Below are positions 63,557 to 64,000 of a DNA stretch of 64,000 nt, one piece after another; within the stretch, counting starts at the first letter, position 1; each line of letters begins with the position of its first letter. The stretch is from Aerococcus sp. UBA6277 (lineage in GTDB: Bacteria; Bacillota; Bacilli; Lactobacillales; Aerococcaceae), in NCBI RefSeq assembly GCF_002440555.1, contig NZ_DJUR01000043.1, forward strand, positions 57,316-121,315, given 5' to 3'. A model generated the notes under the pieces. The model did not search any database, was not told the DNA's origin, and saw only the letters and a program-made list of their open reading frames with translations. A program made the position numbers and the translations under genes.

Positions 63557-63652
63557 GTTAATAGGATGGGGAAAGTAAACGCAATAATCAAATATATTTC
63601 AATATACTTTCGTCCGCACAAAAATTTTTTAACAACATTTAAGGAGAATACT

Positions 63653-64000
63653 ATGCAAATCGCGATTGTAGGATTAGGTGTAGCTGGAAATGGCACCCTG
63701 AAAGCCCTGATTGATTTTAAAAACCAACATCCAAAGCAACCCTTAACAATTGATATTTATGATGAATCTAGGTCCTTAGGCAATGGGTTCCCCTATCAAG
63801 AGGACGACCATAAGTTAGTAATGAATTCATATGCGAAAGATTTATCTATCGAAGCAGATAATCCTAATGATTTATTAGACTGGTTGTCATACCACCACAA
63901 AGAATACTGTAATCCAGGAGCCTTTATCCCCCGTGCAATGTACGGTGATTATTTAAAGGACCGTATGAAACATTATTTAGATAATGACCACGTTCATATC
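63653..64000 (+). CDS. FAD/NAD(P)-binding protein, N-terminal part (runs off the window)
   Basis: The first 116 codons only. ATG follows AAGGAG. MQIAIVGLGVAGNGTL is a dinucleotide-binding beta-alpha-beta motif (GxGxxG), followed by IYDESRSLGNGFPYQ and a segment MNSYAKDLSIEADNPNDLLDWL, the pattern of the NAD_binding_9/COG4529 family of flavoproteins (hydroxyacylglutathione- or siderophore-monooxygenase-like N-termini). The catalytic rest lies outside the window, so the function cannot be assigned. Transcribed from a promoter with unusual repeats. Confidence 0.8.
   Translation, partial: MQIAIVGLGVAGNGTLKALIDFKNQHPKQPLTIDIYDESRSLGNGFPYQEDDHKLVMNSYAKDLSIEADNPNDLLDWLSYHHKEYCNPGAFIPRAMYGDYLKDRMKHYLDNDHVHI

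Overview
The window reads as a chromosomal segment of a low-GC Gram-positive bacterium of the order Lactobacillales. Evidence for this: strong AGGAGG-type ribosome binding sites, many TTG and GTG starts, the bacterial mevalonate enzymes (class II HMG-CoA reductase and HMG-CoA synthase), a Gram-positive PDH operon whose E2 has two lipoyl domains, PepV, an Rgg-type regulator and ECF-type ThiT. The gene set fits Aerococcaceae (Aerococcus or a relative), but that is an inference from gene content, not a demonstrated match. No rRNA, tRNA, CRISPR array, prophage or complete insertion sequence was seen.

Layout. 1-9.2 kb (minus strand): start of a Lys-rich protein, typA, a UPF0223 gene plus suhB, and the pdhABCD operon. 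9.6-18 kb: def, coaBC-thrC, rplY (L25), thiT behind a complete TPP riboswitch, a HesB-like gene with mvaA, and convergent mvaS. 18-18.7 kb: a decayed coding remnant, an orphan terminator and an intact unit for a 37-aa membrane peptide. 18.8-25 kb: traX-pepV-rpiA and a polar amino-acid ABC transporter. 25-32 kb: a TIM-barrel protein with an M24 peptidase, small membrane proteins, alr, dapA behind a lysine riboswitch, and an AraC regulator. 32-40.6 kb: purB, a TPR protein with a His-rich tail, a cupin-AraC regulator, a YitT protein, an orphan ABC ATPase, a GNAT and trhO. 40.7-43.3 kb: a visibly AT-rich pair, an ABC exporter divergent from an Rgg-like regulator. 43.5-46.6 kb: an ABC importer of the ABC_sub_bind class behind a 300-nt structured leader that I interpret as a T-box. 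46.7-52.6 kb: lysA, a VanY-type carboxypeptidase, proB-proA and ansA. 52.9-59.2 kb: an LLM oxidoreductase, a PPC-domain protein and a short exopolysaccharide block (cpsB, membrane sugar dehydratase, cpsC, cpsD) with no glycosyltransferases. 59.3-64 kb: a Nudix protein, two tandem DegV proteins, brnQ and the start of a flavoprotein.

How the genes work together. Amino-acid supply is the main theme. Lysine/DAP synthesis (dapA, lysA), threonine (thrC), proline (proBA), asparagine breakdown (ansA), dipeptide hydrolysis (pepV, M24) and three amino-acid transport systems are present. Three cis-acting RNA leaders sense or are predicted to sense thiamine pyrophosphate, lysine and an uncharged tRNA. 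Thiamine uptake is relevant to the TPP-dependent PDH E1 encoded nearby. Cell-envelope supply is served by alr, dapA, the VanY protein and the Cps block, and isoprenoid precursor supply by mvaA and mvaS.

Most units end in clear intrinsic terminators, many usable from both strands between convergent genes. The least explained stretches are the AT-rich exporter/Rgg island, the leader at 46.3-46.6 kb, the 18.0-18.4 kb remnant and the gene-free 61.7-62.0 kb gap with an extra terminator.
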